A stretch of 64,000 bases of DNA from Streptomyces sp. NRRL S-1022 (GTDB lineage Bacteria > Actinomycetota > Actinomycetes > Streptomycetales > Streptomycetaceae): the NCBI RefSeq assembly GCF_000720135.1, contig NZ_JOIU01000031.1, positions 18,927 to 82,926 of the forward strand, given 5' to 3'. A model generated the notes under the pieces. It ran no database searches. It was not told the origin of the DNA and saw nothing but the letters and a program-made list of their open reading frames with translations. How positions within the stretch are numbered: the first letter of the stretch is position 1; each line of letters begins with the position of its first letter. The translations under genes and the position numbers were made by a program. Below, one piece after another: positions 23,534 to 32,011 of this stretch.

Positions 23534-24380
23534 GCGCAGGCGTCCGCAGGACGTCCCCGAGACGGCTGCCCGGGAGACGGGCGGACACCGGGTGGGCGTC
23601 CGTGTCCTGGCCGACGGCAGCGGGCCGCTGGTGGTCGCGGTGCACGGAGCCGAGGGCGGCTGGCGCGAATGGCAGCCGCTGGCCCGGGAGCTGGCGGGCG
23701 ACTACCGGCTGGTCGCGCTCGACCTGCCGTGGCGCGCGGGCAACGACTACGGCTGGGGTGACGCGGGAACTCCCGGGACGTGGCTGCGCGGCGCCCTGGA
23801 ACTGCTCGACGGTCCCGTGCACTCGCTGCTCGGCCACTCGCTGGGCGGGAACGCGGTGCTGGAGCTGCTGTGCGCACCGGATGCCCCGGACCTCGCGGCG
23901 GCCATGCTGTTCGCACCCTTCTACCGCCCGGTCGAGGACACGGTGGACGACGCGTTGGAACGGGAGTTCCGCGCGGCCTTCCGGTTCGCGGTCGCCGACG
24001 GCATCCGCATCTCCCTGGGCACCCGCTACGACGGCATGGACGAGGCGCTCTTCGAGATGATCGTGGACACCACGCTCGACCGGATCGGTCCGGCCGGGAT
24101 CCACTCGCTGTACCTGCGGTTCGCCGCCACCGGCACCTTCCCCGTGGCCGCGATACGCACGCCGACCCGGGTGCTGGTCGGCGAGAGCGACCCGGCACTG
24201 GTCGAGCGACGGGCTACGGCGCTGTCCGGGGCGGCACGGGCGGTGACGGTGTCGCACCGGCCTGGCTACGGCCACTGTTTCCACGTCAGTCACGCGGCCG
24301 AGATCGCGGCCGAGTTCACCGGTTTCCTGGCCGGGGCGGCCGGTGCCGGCGTCCTCACCGGTGCCCGAGGGGGTGCATGA
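23523..24380 (+). CDS. Alpha/beta hydrolase
   Basis: 285-aa alpha/beta-hydrolase with nucleophile Ser106 in G-H-S-L-G-G, acid in G-E-S-D-P and the His in G-Y-G-H-C-F-H. The oxyanion region is V-H-G-A-E-G-G. In type II synthase clusters such proteins often act as thioesterases releasing the chain from the ACP, or as acyl esterases; either fits here. The GTG start overlaps the KS-partner gene by 11 bp and the stop overlaps the next ATG by ATGA (24377-24380). No lid or transmembrane segment is visible. The C-terminal 20 residues are low-complexity Ala/Gly. Confidence 0.82.
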   Translation: MAGERRRPQDVPETAARETGGHRVGVRVLADGSGPLVVAVHGAEGGWREWQPLARELAGDYRLVALDLPWRAGNDYGWGDAGTPGTWLRGALELLDGPVHSLLGHSLGGNAVLELLCAPDAPDLAAAMLFAPFYRPVEDTVDDALEREFRAAFRFAVADGIRISLGTRYDGMDEALFEMIVDTTLDRIGPAGIHSLYLRFAATGTFPVAAIRTPTRVLVGESDPALVERRATALSGAARAVTVSHRPGYGHCFHVSHAAEIAAEFTGFLAGAAGAGVLTGARGGA

Positions 24381-25120
24381 GCATGCGCAGGCGTCCTCGG
24401 CTGTACTTCAGCCTCCGCAGCCCGTACAGCTGGATGGCGGTGGAGCAGCTGGAACGCCGCTTCCCGCGGGCCACCGAGCTGATCGACTACTACCCGTTCT
24501 GGGAGCCCGAACCCCGGCTCCGGCAGGCACTCCACGACCGGGGCGCCGAGGTGCTGTACACGCCGATGAGCAAGGCGAAGCACCTGTACATGCTGGGGGA
24601 CGTCAAGCGGACGGCGGCTCGGTTCGGCCATCCGCTGGTGTGGCCGGTCGACCAGCAGGGGCAGGAGTGGGAGCTGCCGCACCTGGCCTGGCTGGCAGCC
24701 CGCCGGCGGGGCGAGGAACACACCCTGTACCGGGCGCTCGTCGAGGCGCGCTGGCACCGTGGGGAACGCATCTACGACGAGGACGTCTTCATCAGGGTCG
24801 CCGACGCGGCCGGGCTCGACGGTGCCGCGCTGCGGGCCGCCGAGTTCGATCCGGCGGTCCGGACCGAAGCGGTGGACGTCCTTGAGGCGGCGTGGGAGGA
24901 CGACATCTTCGGATTCCCCTACTTCCGCATCGGCCGGGAACGGCTCTGGGGCCTCGACCGGCTCGACGACTTCGTCACGGCCCTGGAGGAGGTCTACGGC
25001 GAGCACTCCTCCCCCGCTGCCGCGCCGGCCGCCGAGAACGACCCGCTGGACGGCGTACCGGCCCTGCTCGCCGGCCGGATCGGTGCGTACGACCGGGACA
25101 CCGCAGGCGGCTGCGGCTGA
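24377..25120 (+). CDS. DsbA-fold protein resembling 2-hydroxychromene-2-carboxylate isomerase
   Basis: 247 aa. N-terminal L-Y-F-S-L-R-S-P-Y-S-W-M-A has Ser-Pro-Tyr-Ser where DsbA proteins have Cys-x-x-Cys, the pattern of the HCCA isomerase/GST-kappa branch, and a cis-Pro region F-G-F-P-Y-F-R-I follows late in the sequence. HCCA isomerases are glutathione-dependent cis-trans or ring isomerases. Streptomyces uses mycothiol instead, so the thiol partner is unclear. It is co-translated with the hydrolase. A role in double-bond isomerisation or chain tailoring is conceivable but not shown by sequence. Confidence 0.72.
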   Translation: MSMRRRPRLYFSLRSPYSWMAVEQLERRFPRATELIDYYPFWEPEPRLRQALHDRGAEVLYTPMSKAKHLYMLGDVKRTAARFGHPLVWPVDQQGQEWELPHLAWLAARRRGEEHTLYRALVEARWHRGERIYDEDVFIRVADAAGLDGAALRAAEFDPAVRTEAVDVLEAAWEDDIFGFPYFRIGRERLWGLDRLDDFVTALEEVYGEHSSPAAAPAAENDPLDGVPALLAGRIGAYDRDTAGGCG

Positions 25121-25217
25121 CCTGGACCGGACGTCGCTCCGGGCACCGGACGCCACGCGGCGCCCCCGCGAGCCGATATGACGAACGACTCGGTTCAACC
25201 CGCGAAGAGAGAGGGAC

Positions 25218-26213
25218 ATGGACGGCATGGACAACCCGGGCACAAGGCTCCGCTCGGTCAGCGGCTCCCCGCACACCCGGCTGCTCGGCCTGGGCAGCGC
25301 CCTGCCCGAACGGGTGGTGTCCAACCACGATCTGGCGGCCGTGCTCGACACCAACGACGAGTGGATCCGGACCAGGGTCGGCATCGTCAACCGCCGGTTC
25401 GCGGGCCCCGAGACCTCGGTCGCGGACCTCGCCGTGGAGGCGGGCGGCAAGGCCCTGGCCGACGCGGGGGTCGACCCGTCCATGGTGGACACCGTGATCG
25501 TGGCGACCTGCACGATGCCCGCCCCGATCCCCAACGCCGCCGCACAGGTGGCCGACCGGATCGGTATCCGCGCCAGTGGGGCGTTCGACCTCAACGCGGC
25601 CTGCGCGGGCTTCTGTTACGCCCTCAACACCGCGTCCGACCTCGTCCGGTCGGGTTCGGCGGGCCATGTCCTGGTGGTCGGCGCGGAGAAGCTCACCGAC
25701 TGGGTGAACCCGTCCGACCGCAACACCGCCATCATCTTCGGTGACGGGGCCGGGGCCGCCGTCGTCGGCCCGTCGCACGAACCCCGGATCGGGCCCGTCG
25801 TGTGGGGCAGTGCGGGCGACCGGGTTTCGACCGTCGGCATCTGGGATCGTGCGTACATCGAACAGGACGGGCTGTCGGTGTACCGGTGGGCGACGGAGAC
25901 GGCCGCCCCGGTCGCCGCGCGCGCTGTCGAGCGGGCCGGGCTGCGGCTGTCCGACATCGACGCGCTGGTGCCACACCAGGCCAACCTGCGGATCGTGGAT
26001 TCCATCGCCAAGCAGCTGAAGGCGGAGGGCGCACGCCCCGACCTGGTGGTCGCCGACGACATCGCGGAGTCGGGCAACACCTCCTCCGCGTCGATCCCGC
26101 TCGCCCTGGACCACATGCGCGCGGCCGGGCGGATCGCCGCCGGGGACGTGCTGCTGCTCGTCGGATTCGGCGCGGGTCTGAGTTACGCGGCGCAAGTGGT
26201 GATCTGCCCCTGA
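25218..26213 (+). CDS. 3-oxoacyl-ACP synthase III (FabH-type KASIII)
   Basis: 331 aa with the full KASIII triad: Cys129 in D-L-N-A-A-C-A-G-F, His253 in V-P-H-Q-A-N-L-R-I and Asn287 in E-S-G-N-T-S-S-A-S-I-P. It also has the W-I-R-T-R-V-G-I motif near the N-terminus. FabH enzymes start a chain by condensing an acyl-CoA with malonyl-ACP; cluster-borne copies choose the primer. Relatives can also form ester or amide bonds (CerJ-like), which would be an alternative acyl-transfer role. AGAGAGG precedes the ATG. Probably the last gene of the second KS operon, and the cluster's right edge. Confidence 0.92.
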   Translation: MDGMDNPGTRLRSVSGSPHTRLLGLGSALPERVVSNHDLAAVLDTNDEWIRTRVGIVNRRFAGPETSVADLAVEAGGKALADAGVDPSMVDTVIVATCTMPAPIPNAAAQVADRIGIRASGAFDLNAACAGFCYALNTASDLVRSGSAGHVLVVGAEKLTDWVNPSDRNTAIIFGDGAGAAVVGPSHEPRIGPVVWGSAGDRVSTVGIWDRAYIEQDGLSVYRWATETAAPVAARAVERAGLRLSDIDALVPHQANLRIVDSIAKQLKAEGARPDLVVADDIAESGNTSSASIPLALDHMRAAGRIAAGDVLLLVGFGAGLSYAAQVVICP

Positions 26214-26263
26214 CCGGAGCGGGCAGGCCCGACCGGCCGGCTTCGACCAGGACCGCGTGCGGC

Positions 26264-26292
26264 GGCTCGCCGGCGCCGGTCGAAGGCGAGCC
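26264..26292 (+). terminator. Possible terminator at the right edge of the cluster
   Basis: GGCTCGCC (26264-26271) and GGCGAGCC (26285-26292) form an 8-bp stem with a 13-nt loop downstream of the KASIII gene. There is no T-run, so it is only a candidate. Confidence 0.35.
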
Positions 26293-26384
26293 CCGGCACC
26301 CCGCTGATCGTCACCCCCTCGCCATCCCGTCTCCCCCGAAGGACACTCGTACGCGAAGGAGTTGCCGCCGGAGGGGGACGGGAC

Positions 26385-29300
26385 ATGCGGGACGGTCATC
26401 GGGCGGAAGCCGAGCGGTTGCTGGTGCGGGCCGTGGAGGAGGAGGTGCGGCGGTCGGGCGGGCGGGTCGACGGCCAGGTGCTGCTGGCCCGGGCGCGCGG
26501 CGCGCTGGACGCGATGGCGGGGGCGGCCGGCGAGGAGTACGCGGACTACACGCGCGCGCTGGACGAGGCGGAGGCCGGGCGGCTGACCTTCGGGCAGCGG
26601 TACGCGCGGGCGGGCGCCGGAACGGCGCTGCTGGTGGCGGCCGTTGCCGCCGTGGCCGCCGCCCTCGCCGATCTGTCCCTCGGCACGGGCGCCGGCACGG
26701 CCCTCGGTGCGGGTACCACCGCGGCCGTGGCGGGCGCCGCGGCCACGGTGGTGAAGGTGGCCGGTACGCATCTGCCGGCCGCCCACCACCGCGCGGGCGC
26801 GGCCGGCCAGCCCGGCGGCCCGGAGCAGCTGCGCTTGCAGTGGCTGACCGCGCTGGAGGTGCGGGGCATCCGCCCGTTCCTCGACCAGCAGCGGGTGCTG
26901 AGCGCCTCCACGGGCGCGAAGAAGACCGGCGGCGGCCCGGCGCTGCGCGGCACGGACAAGAGCGCGGCGGCCCGCAGGCGCTCGGTGCTGGAGCAGTCCT
27001 TCGGACAACTCCCCGAGGCCGGCGGCGTCTTCGCGGGACGTCGGACGGAGCTGGGGCGCATCAGGCAGTGGGCGCAGGCGGCCCGCGCCGCCACCGAGAC
27101 CCGGCCGACGGTGGTCGTGCTGCACGGCGAGCCCGGCTCCGGCCGGACCACGCTGGCGGTGCGCGCTGCGCACGAGCTGCGCGACCACTTCCGGGGCGCG
27201 GTGGTGGTGGACCTGCGCGGCGGCAGCCGGGAGGAGGCGCCGCTGTCCACGCGGGAGGCGCTGCTGCACCTGCTCAACCGGCTGGGCGCGCCCCGTGAGC
27301 AGTTGCTGTTCCGGGAGCGGTCCTCCCCCGACCAGCAGGTCAAGCGGCTCGGCGAGCTGTACCACCGGCATCTGACCGGTCTGCCGGTGACGATCGTGCT
27401 GGACGACGCCTCGGACCCGGAGCAGGTACGCGCCCTGGTGCCGGAGCACTCCGACAGCCTGGTCCTGGTCACCGCCCGCACGCCTCTCGACCTGCCCGCC
27501 GACCTGCCGGCCCGGGTGCACGAACTGCCGGTCCCGGCGCTGGACGCGGCGGGCGCCGAGGAGCTGCTGAGCGCGGCGGCGCAGGACCCCTCGGGGCCGT
27601 ACGACGCCGAGTCCGCCGACCGGATCCGCGAGCTGTGCGGGGGGCTGCCGCTGGCGCTGCGGACCGCGGGCTCCGCGCTGGGCCCGCGCTCACCCCGGCA
27701 GCTGGCCGCGGACCTGGGCGCGTACGGCCCGGTGGATCCGGTGGAGCGGGCGCTGTGGCTGCGCTACAGCGACCAGCCGGAGCCCGCCCGCCGGCTGCTG
27801 AGGAGGCTGGCGCTGGCGGGCCGGGCCTCGCTGGGCGCGGCGGCGGCGGCCTCCCTGCTCGCCACCGACGAGGCCGAGGCCACCCGGCATCTGGTGGCGC
27901 TCGCCGGGGCCGGCCTGATCGACCACGTGCGCGGCAGCCGGTACCGGCTGCACGACCTGGTGCGGGCCTTCGCGCACGCCCGGCTGCTGGACGAGGAGGA
28001 CCCGGCCGAGCGGGCGGCGGCCCAGGAACGGCTGATCGTGAACTACGCGGAGCTGGCCGACGCGGTGCTGCGCCTGGTCGACGGGAACATGTCGACGCGG
28101 TCGAACCAGTTCGGCTCGCACGGCTTCCCCTCCCTCGACGAGGCGCTGCGCTGGCTGGACGACGAGTCCAGCTTCATCACGGCGGCCCTGCGGCACGCGG
28201 AGGGCGTGGACCAGGCGGCGGTGCTGAACCTGCTCGGCGCGCTGTGCGACTACTGCCTGCTGCGCGGCGACCTGTACCGGCTCGGTGAGATCAGCGAGCT
28301 GGCGCAGTCGGTGGACCAGGGGCTGCTGGTGCGCTCGGTGCAGTGGCGTACCGGTATCGCGGCCCGGCATCTGGGCGAGCTGGACAAGGCGCGCACCACG
28401 CTGGCCTCGGTGGTCGACCTGTACCGGGAGGCCCACCACGACGCGGGCGCGGCCCGCGCCCTGACCTCGCTGGGAATCACCCTGCACCACCAGGGCAACC
28501 TCACCGAGGCCGCCGCCAGGCTCCAGGAGGCGCTGGACCTGCAGGCCGCGCCGGAACTGGCGACGGACCGGGCCTGGACGATGCACGCGCTGGCGGCCGT
28601 CCAGCGGGACCGGGCCCGGCTGGCCCAGGCGCTGGACCTGCTCACCCGCTCCCTGGTCCTGCACCGCGAGGGCGGCTCGGTGCACGGCGAGGCCTGGGCG
28701 CACTTCCAGCTGGGCCAGCTGGCGCTGCGGCTGGGGGACGTACCGCGCGCGGAGACGGAGCTGCGGGCGGCCCTGGAGCGGTACGGCCGGACGCACGACG
28801 CCCGCGGGGAGGCGTGGGCGCTGACCCAGCTGGCCCGGGCCCGGCTGGTGGACGGCGACGCCACCGCCGCCCTGGAGGGCCTGCGCCGGGCGGTCGTCCG
28901 GCACCGGGACAACGAGGACGCGCGCGGCGAGGCGTGGACGCTGTACTACCTGGGGCAGGCCCTGGAGGAGACCGGCGAACTGGACCGGGCGGTGCGCGAG
29001 CTGGAGCGGTCCCGGACGATGTTCTCCCGGATGCGGGACGTCTACGGCCTGGCCTGCGCCCGGCACCACTCGGCGCGGGCGACCCGGGACCAGCGGGCCG
29101 CGCAGACCGGGTCGCTGCGCAATTCCGGTTTCGCCCGGCAGCTGCTGGTGGACGCGCGCGCCGACTTCCAGCGGATCGGCGTGGCCCACGGCGAGGCCTG
29201 GACCTGTCTGGAGCTGGCGGTGGTGGACGCGGGCAACGCGCGCACCCAGCAGGCGCTGGCGTTGTGCGACGAGGCGCTCACCCTGTTCTCGTCGTACGGC

Positions 29301-29591
29301 GACCGGCGCGGCGAGGACTGGGCCCGCTTCCTGCGCTGCACCCTGCTGCCGTACGCGGCGCCGGGCGGGGTGGAGGTGGGCACGGCGGTCGCCCAGGAGG
29401 AGCTGGCCCAGCTGGCCCGTGCCACCCATCCGCTGCGGGACGAGAAGCTGGACGACTACGTACCGGCGTACGCCCTGCTGCTGGAGCGGGGCGTGCAGCT
29501 GGAGGCCGGCTGGCAGGCGTGGCGCCTGCGCATGACTCCGGACCGCCACGCCCGGGAGGTGATGGGAGTGGCGGTACCGGCAGGGCGCTGA
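26385..29591 (+). CDS. STAND-type NTPase with tetratricopeptide repeats and N-terminal hydrophobic segment
   Basis: 1068 aa. Residues about 75-115 are a run of Ala/Val/Gly-rich hydrophobic sequence, likely one or two membrane helices. A NB-ARC/STAND ATPase follows with the P-loop G-E-P-G-S-G-R-T-T near residue 248, Walker B L-P-V-T-I-V-L-D-D, and G-L-P-L-A-L-R as the sensor motif, then a winged-helix region. From about residue 640 to 1020 there are repeated TPR helices (A-R-A-L-T-S-L-G, E-A-W-A-L-T-Q-L-A, E-A-W-T-L-Y-Y-L-G-Q-A-L). STAND proteins are signal-integrating switches in regulation or defence; the target is unknown. It directly abuts the biosynthetic cluster but is more likely core. 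Confidence 0.8.
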   Translation: MRDGHRAEAERLLVRAVEEEVRRSGGRVDGQVLLARARGALDAMAGAAGEEYADYTRALDEAEAGRLTFGQRYARAGAGTALLVAAVAAVAAALADLSLGTGAGTALGAGTTAAVAGAAATVVKVAGTHLPAAHHRAGAAGQPGGPEQLRLQWLTALEVRGIRPFLDQQRVLSASTGAKKTGGGPALRGTDKSAAARRRSVLEQSFGQLPEAGGVFAGRRTELGRIRQWAQAARAATETRPTVVVLHGEPGSGRTTLAVRAAHELRDHFRGAVVVDLRGGSREEAPLSTREALLHLLNRLGAPREQLLFRERSSPDQQVKRLGELYHRHLTGLPVTIVLDDASDPEQVRALVPEHSDSLVLVTARTPLDLPADLPARVHELPVPALDAAGAEELLSAAAQDPSGPYDAESADRIRELCGGLPLALRTAGSALGPRSPRQLAADLGAYGPVDPVERALWLRYSDQPEPARRLLRRLALAGRASLGAAAAASLLATDEAEATRHLVALAGAGLIDHVRGSRYRLHDLVRAFAHARLLDEEDPAERAAAQERLIVNYAELADAVLRLVDGNMSTRSNQFGSHGFPSLDEALRWLDDESSFITAALRHAEGVDQAAVLNLLGALCDYCLLRGDLYRLGEISELAQSVDQGLLVRSVQWRTGIAARHLGELDKARTTLASVVDLYREAHHDAGAARALTSLGITLHHQGNLTEAAARLQEALDLQAAPELATDRAWTMHALAAVQRDRARLAQALDLLTRSLVLHREGGSVHGEAWAHFQLGQLALRLGDVPRAETELRAALERYGRTHDARGEAWALTQLARARLVDGDATAALEGLRRAVVRHRDNEDARGEAWTLYYLGQALEETGELDRAVRELERSRTMFSRMRDVYGLACARHHSARATRDQRAAQTGSLRNSGFARQLLVDARADFQRIGVAHGEAWTCLELAVVDAGNARTQQALALCDEALTLFSSYGDRRGEDWARFLRCTLLPYAAPGGVEVGTAVAQEELAQLARATHPLRDEKLDDYVPAYALLLERGVQLEAGWQAWRLRMTPDRHAREVMGVAVPAGR

Positions 29592-29600
29592 CCTGTGCGG

Positions 29601-29840
29601 TCAGCCCTGCTGGGCCGGGGAGTCGGCCTTCTGCCGGGCCTCCTCCGCGGCGGCGTCCGGAGCCTCCTTGAAGTCGACCTTCTGCATGTGCTTGCTCATC
29701 GACTTCATCAGACCCCACACGGCCAGGGCCATCACCGCGAAGACGATGAAGCCGAGGACACCGGGGGTGACCTTGTTCTCGTCCACCTCCTTGGCGAGGG
29801 GGACGAGGTGCGTCACTGCCAGGCTCACGCTTGCGCTCAT
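29601..29840 (-). CDS. Small membrane protein downstream of mca
   Basis: 79 aa from the ATG at 29840, which follows the mca stop codon directly; an ATG nine bases upstream (29849) would overlap mca. Residues about 18-42 (V-T-P-G-V-L-G-F-I-V-F-A-V-M-A-L-A-V-W) form a single membrane helix, followed by a basic then acidic tail (K-H-M-Q-K-V-D-F-K-E). I recognise it only as a conserved small actinobacterial protein in this position after mca. Function unknown. Confidence 0.75.
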   Translation of the reverse strand: MSASVSLAVTHLVPLAKEVDENKVTPGVLGFIVFAVMALAVWGLMKSMSKHMQKVDFKEAPDAAAEEARQKADSPAQQG

Positions 29841-29841
29841 G

Positions 29842-30723
29842 TCAGGCATTGTCCCGGATGCCCGCGAAGAGGTCGTCCTCGGGGATGGCGGTGTCGACGA
29901 GGGACTTCGCCAGCTCGTACTCCTCCGTCGGCCAGACCTCCTTCTGGAGCTCCAGCGGCACCTTGAACCAGCCGCCGTCCGGGTCGATCTGCGTGGCGTG
30001 CGCGATCAGCGCCTTGTCGCGGATCTCGAAGAAGTCCGCGCACGGGACGTGGGTGGTCAGGGTGCGCTCGGTGCGCTCCATCTCGTTCCACCGCTTGAGC
30101 CACTCGCCGTAGGGCGACTCCAGGCCGCGGTCGAGCATGGCCTGGTGCAGGGCCTCGGTGCGCGGGCGGTTGAAGCCCTGGTTGTAGTAGAGCTTCAGCG
30201 GCTGGTAGGCGGGCCCGAACTCGGCCTCGGGGTACTTCTCGGTGTCCGCCGCGCCCTCGAAGGCCACCATGGAGATCTTGTGGGTCATGATGTGGTCGGG
30301 GTGCGGGTAGCCGCCGTTCTCGTCGTAGGTGGTGATCACCTGCGGGCGGAAGGAGCGGATCTGCCTCACCAGCTCGCCGGCCGCCTTGTCGACGTCCTCC
30401 AGCGCGAAGCAGCCCTCGGGCAGCGGCGGCAGCGGGTCGCCCTCCGGCAGACCGGAGTCGACGAAGCCGAGCCATTCCTGCTTGACGCCGAGGATCTCCC
30501 GGGCCTCGTCCATCTCCTTGCGGCGGACCTCGTGGATGTGCTCCTCGATGTAGGTGTCGCCCTGCAGCTTGGGATTGAGGATGGACCCGCGCTCTCCACC
30601 GGTGCAGGTCACCACCAGCACGTCCACCCCCTCGGACACGTACTTCGCCATGGTCGCCGCACCCTTGCTCGACTCGTCGTCGGGGTGCGCGTGAACGGCC
30701 ATCAGTCGCAGCTGGTCAGTCAA
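29842..30723 (-). CDS. mca: Mycothiol S-conjugate amidase
   Basis: 293 aa. Mca cleaves mycothiol conjugates of electrophiles and drugs, releasing a mercapturic acid for export. Zinc ligands His13 and Asp16 are in H-A-H-P-D-D-E-S and His144 in Y-P-H-P-D-H, the LmbE/MshB-type fold. Length and the A-D-F-F-E-I-R-D-K-A-L segment match Mca rather than the deacetylase MshB. The start is a TTG at 30723 with AAGGA upstream; no ATG fits the conserved N-terminus. Confirms a mycothiol-producing actinobacterium. Confidence 0.93.
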   Translation of the reverse strand: MTDQLRLMAVHAHPDDESSKGAATMAKYVSEGVDVLVVTCTGGERGSILNPKLQGDTYIEEHIHEVRRKEMDEAREILGVKQEWLGFVDSGLPEGDPLPPLPEGCFALEDVDKAAGELVRQIRSFRPQVITTYDENGGYPHPDHIMTHKISMVAFEGAADTEKYPEAEFGPAYQPLKLYYNQGFNRPRTEALHQAMLDRGLESPYGEWLKRWNEMERTERTLTTHVPCADFFEIRDKALIAHATQIDPDGGWFKVPLELQKEVWPTEEYELAKSLVDTAIPEDDLFAGIRDNA

Positions 30724-30756
30724 GACTCAATCCTTGGTCAGTCGGCGCCCCGCGTC

Positions 30757-30784
30757 TTGGGGTGCGATCGGCGGCTTCTATAGT
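30757..30784 (+). promoter_or_regulatory. Candidate promoter of the DUF4307 gene
   Basis: TTGGGG (30757-30762), a 16-bp spacer and TATAGT (30779-30784) precede the gene at 30826, which has GGAGAGGA before its ATG. It lies in the divergent 102-bp gap next to mca. Confidence 0.4.
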
Positions 30785-30825
30785 GACCGAATCGGGGGGC
30801 GAATAATTCCGCGGAGAGGACGATC

Positions 30826-31224
30826 ATGAGTACCGCGAGCACGCGGCTGCCCGAGGGCCGCTACGGCCGTCCCTCGGATCAGCGCGCCGACCGCAAGCTC
30901 AAGATCGCCGGTTCGGTGCTGGGCGCGTTCCTGCTCGCACTGATCGGCTATTTCGCCTACCACTACGTCGCGCAGAACGAGATCAGCGCCGAGGTCATCG
31001 CCTTCGACGCCTCCGACGGCGCGGTCAAGGTGCATCTGGAGGTCCGCAAGGACGCCGGCGCCTCCGGCTACTGCACCCTGCGCTCCCAGTCGGCCGACGG
31101 CGCCGAGGTGGGCCGCGCCGACTTCCGTTTCTCCGGACCGGCCACCCGGATCGACAAGGTCGTCACGCTGCGTACGACGGCGCAGGGGACGACGGCCGAG
31201 CTGCTGGGCTGCCACACCGGCTGA
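30826..31224 (+). CDS. DUF4307-family single-pass membrane protein
   Basis: 132 aa. A basic cytosolic N-terminus (R-Y-G-R-P-S-D-Q-R-A-D-R) is followed by one helix (about residues 27-47) and an extracytoplasmic beta-rich domain with two cysteines, C-T-L near residue 85 and L-L-G-C-H near the end. This is the DUF4307 pattern known in actinobacteria. Function unknown. It is divergent from mca, and greA follows 189 bp downstream on the same strand. Confidence 0.85.
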   Translation: MSTASTRLPEGRYGRPSDQRADRKLKIAGSVLGAFLLALIGYFAYHYVAQNEISAEVIAFDASDGAVKVHLEVRKDAGASGYCTLRSQSADGAEVGRADFRFSGPATRIDKVVTLRTTAQGTTAELLGCHTG

Positions 31225-31413
31225 TCAGCCCGGGACACCGCCCGGTTCATCCGGAATACGCAGGCCCTGACCTGCGTTGATGCGATTCTGATGGCTTATG
31301 TCCTCCCCCTTCAGCCATTGAATTGTTAGGCTCGTGGTTTCGCCCATCCAAGAGGGAACATGCTTCTGGGTAGGGCGATGCTTTGTATTCCCAGTACCGA
31401 CGAGGAGCACCCT

Positions 31414-31911
31414 GTGACCCAGACCAGCGAGAACGTCACCTGGCTGACCCAGGAGGCGTACAACAAGCTCAAGGACGAGCTTGAGTACCTTACTGGTCCT
31501 GCGCGCACGGAGATCGCCGCCAAGATCGCGGCCGCGCGCGAGGAGGGCGACCTGCGCGAGAACGGCGGGTACCACGCGGCCAAGGAGGAGCAGGGCAAGC
31601 AGGAGCTCCGTGTGCGCCAGCTGACCCAGCTCCTGGAGAACGCCAAGGTCGGCGAGGCGCCGGCCGCGGACGGTGCCGTCGCGCCCGGCATGGTCGTCAC
31701 GATCGCCTTCGACGGTGACGAGGACGACACCCTGACGTTCCTGCTCGCCTCGCGCGAGTACGCGAGCTCCGACATCGAGACGTACTCCCCGCAGTCCCCG
31801 CTCGGCTCGGGAGTCATCGGCCACAAGGTCGGCGACGACGCGGAGTACGAGCTGCCGAACGGCAAGAAGGCCTCGGTGCGGATCCTGAAGGCCGAGCCGT
31901 ACACGAGCTGA
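31414..31911 (+). CDS. greA: Transcription elongation factor GreA
   Basis: 165 aa. The N-terminal coiled coil with R-E-E-G-D-L-R-E-N-G-G-Y-H-A-A-K-E-E-Q carries the acidic tip that stimulates RNA cleavage in backtracked RNA polymerase. The C-terminal FKBP-like domain has Y-S-P-Q-S-P-L-G. GTG at 31414 is chosen because CGAGGAG stands upstream and the product begins at the family's usual point; the frame is open further upstream. A strong terminator follows. Confidence 0.95.
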   Translation: MTQTSENVTWLTQEAYNKLKDELEYLTGPARTEIAAKIAAAREEGDLRENGGYHAAKEEQGKQELRVRQLTQLLENAKVGEAPAADGAVAPGMVVTIAFDGDEDDTLTFLLASREYASSDIETYSPQSPLGSGVIGHKVGDDAEYELPNGKKASVRILKAEPYTS

Positions 31912-31934
31912 CCGGAGCCCCGGGTTCACTTCGG

Positions 31935-31967
31935 GCCCCCGGCGCCCTCAGGGCCGCCGGGGGCTTT
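31935..31967 (+). terminator. Rho-independent terminator of greA
   Basis: A 10-bp G/C stem (31935-31944 with 31955-31964) and a 10-nt loop are followed by TTTGT. It lies 24 bp after the greA stop. Confidence 0.75.
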
Positions 31968-32011
31968 GTCATGCCCTGGGCCGTGTCGCGGCCGGCGCCC
32001 GGCCGCCCGGG

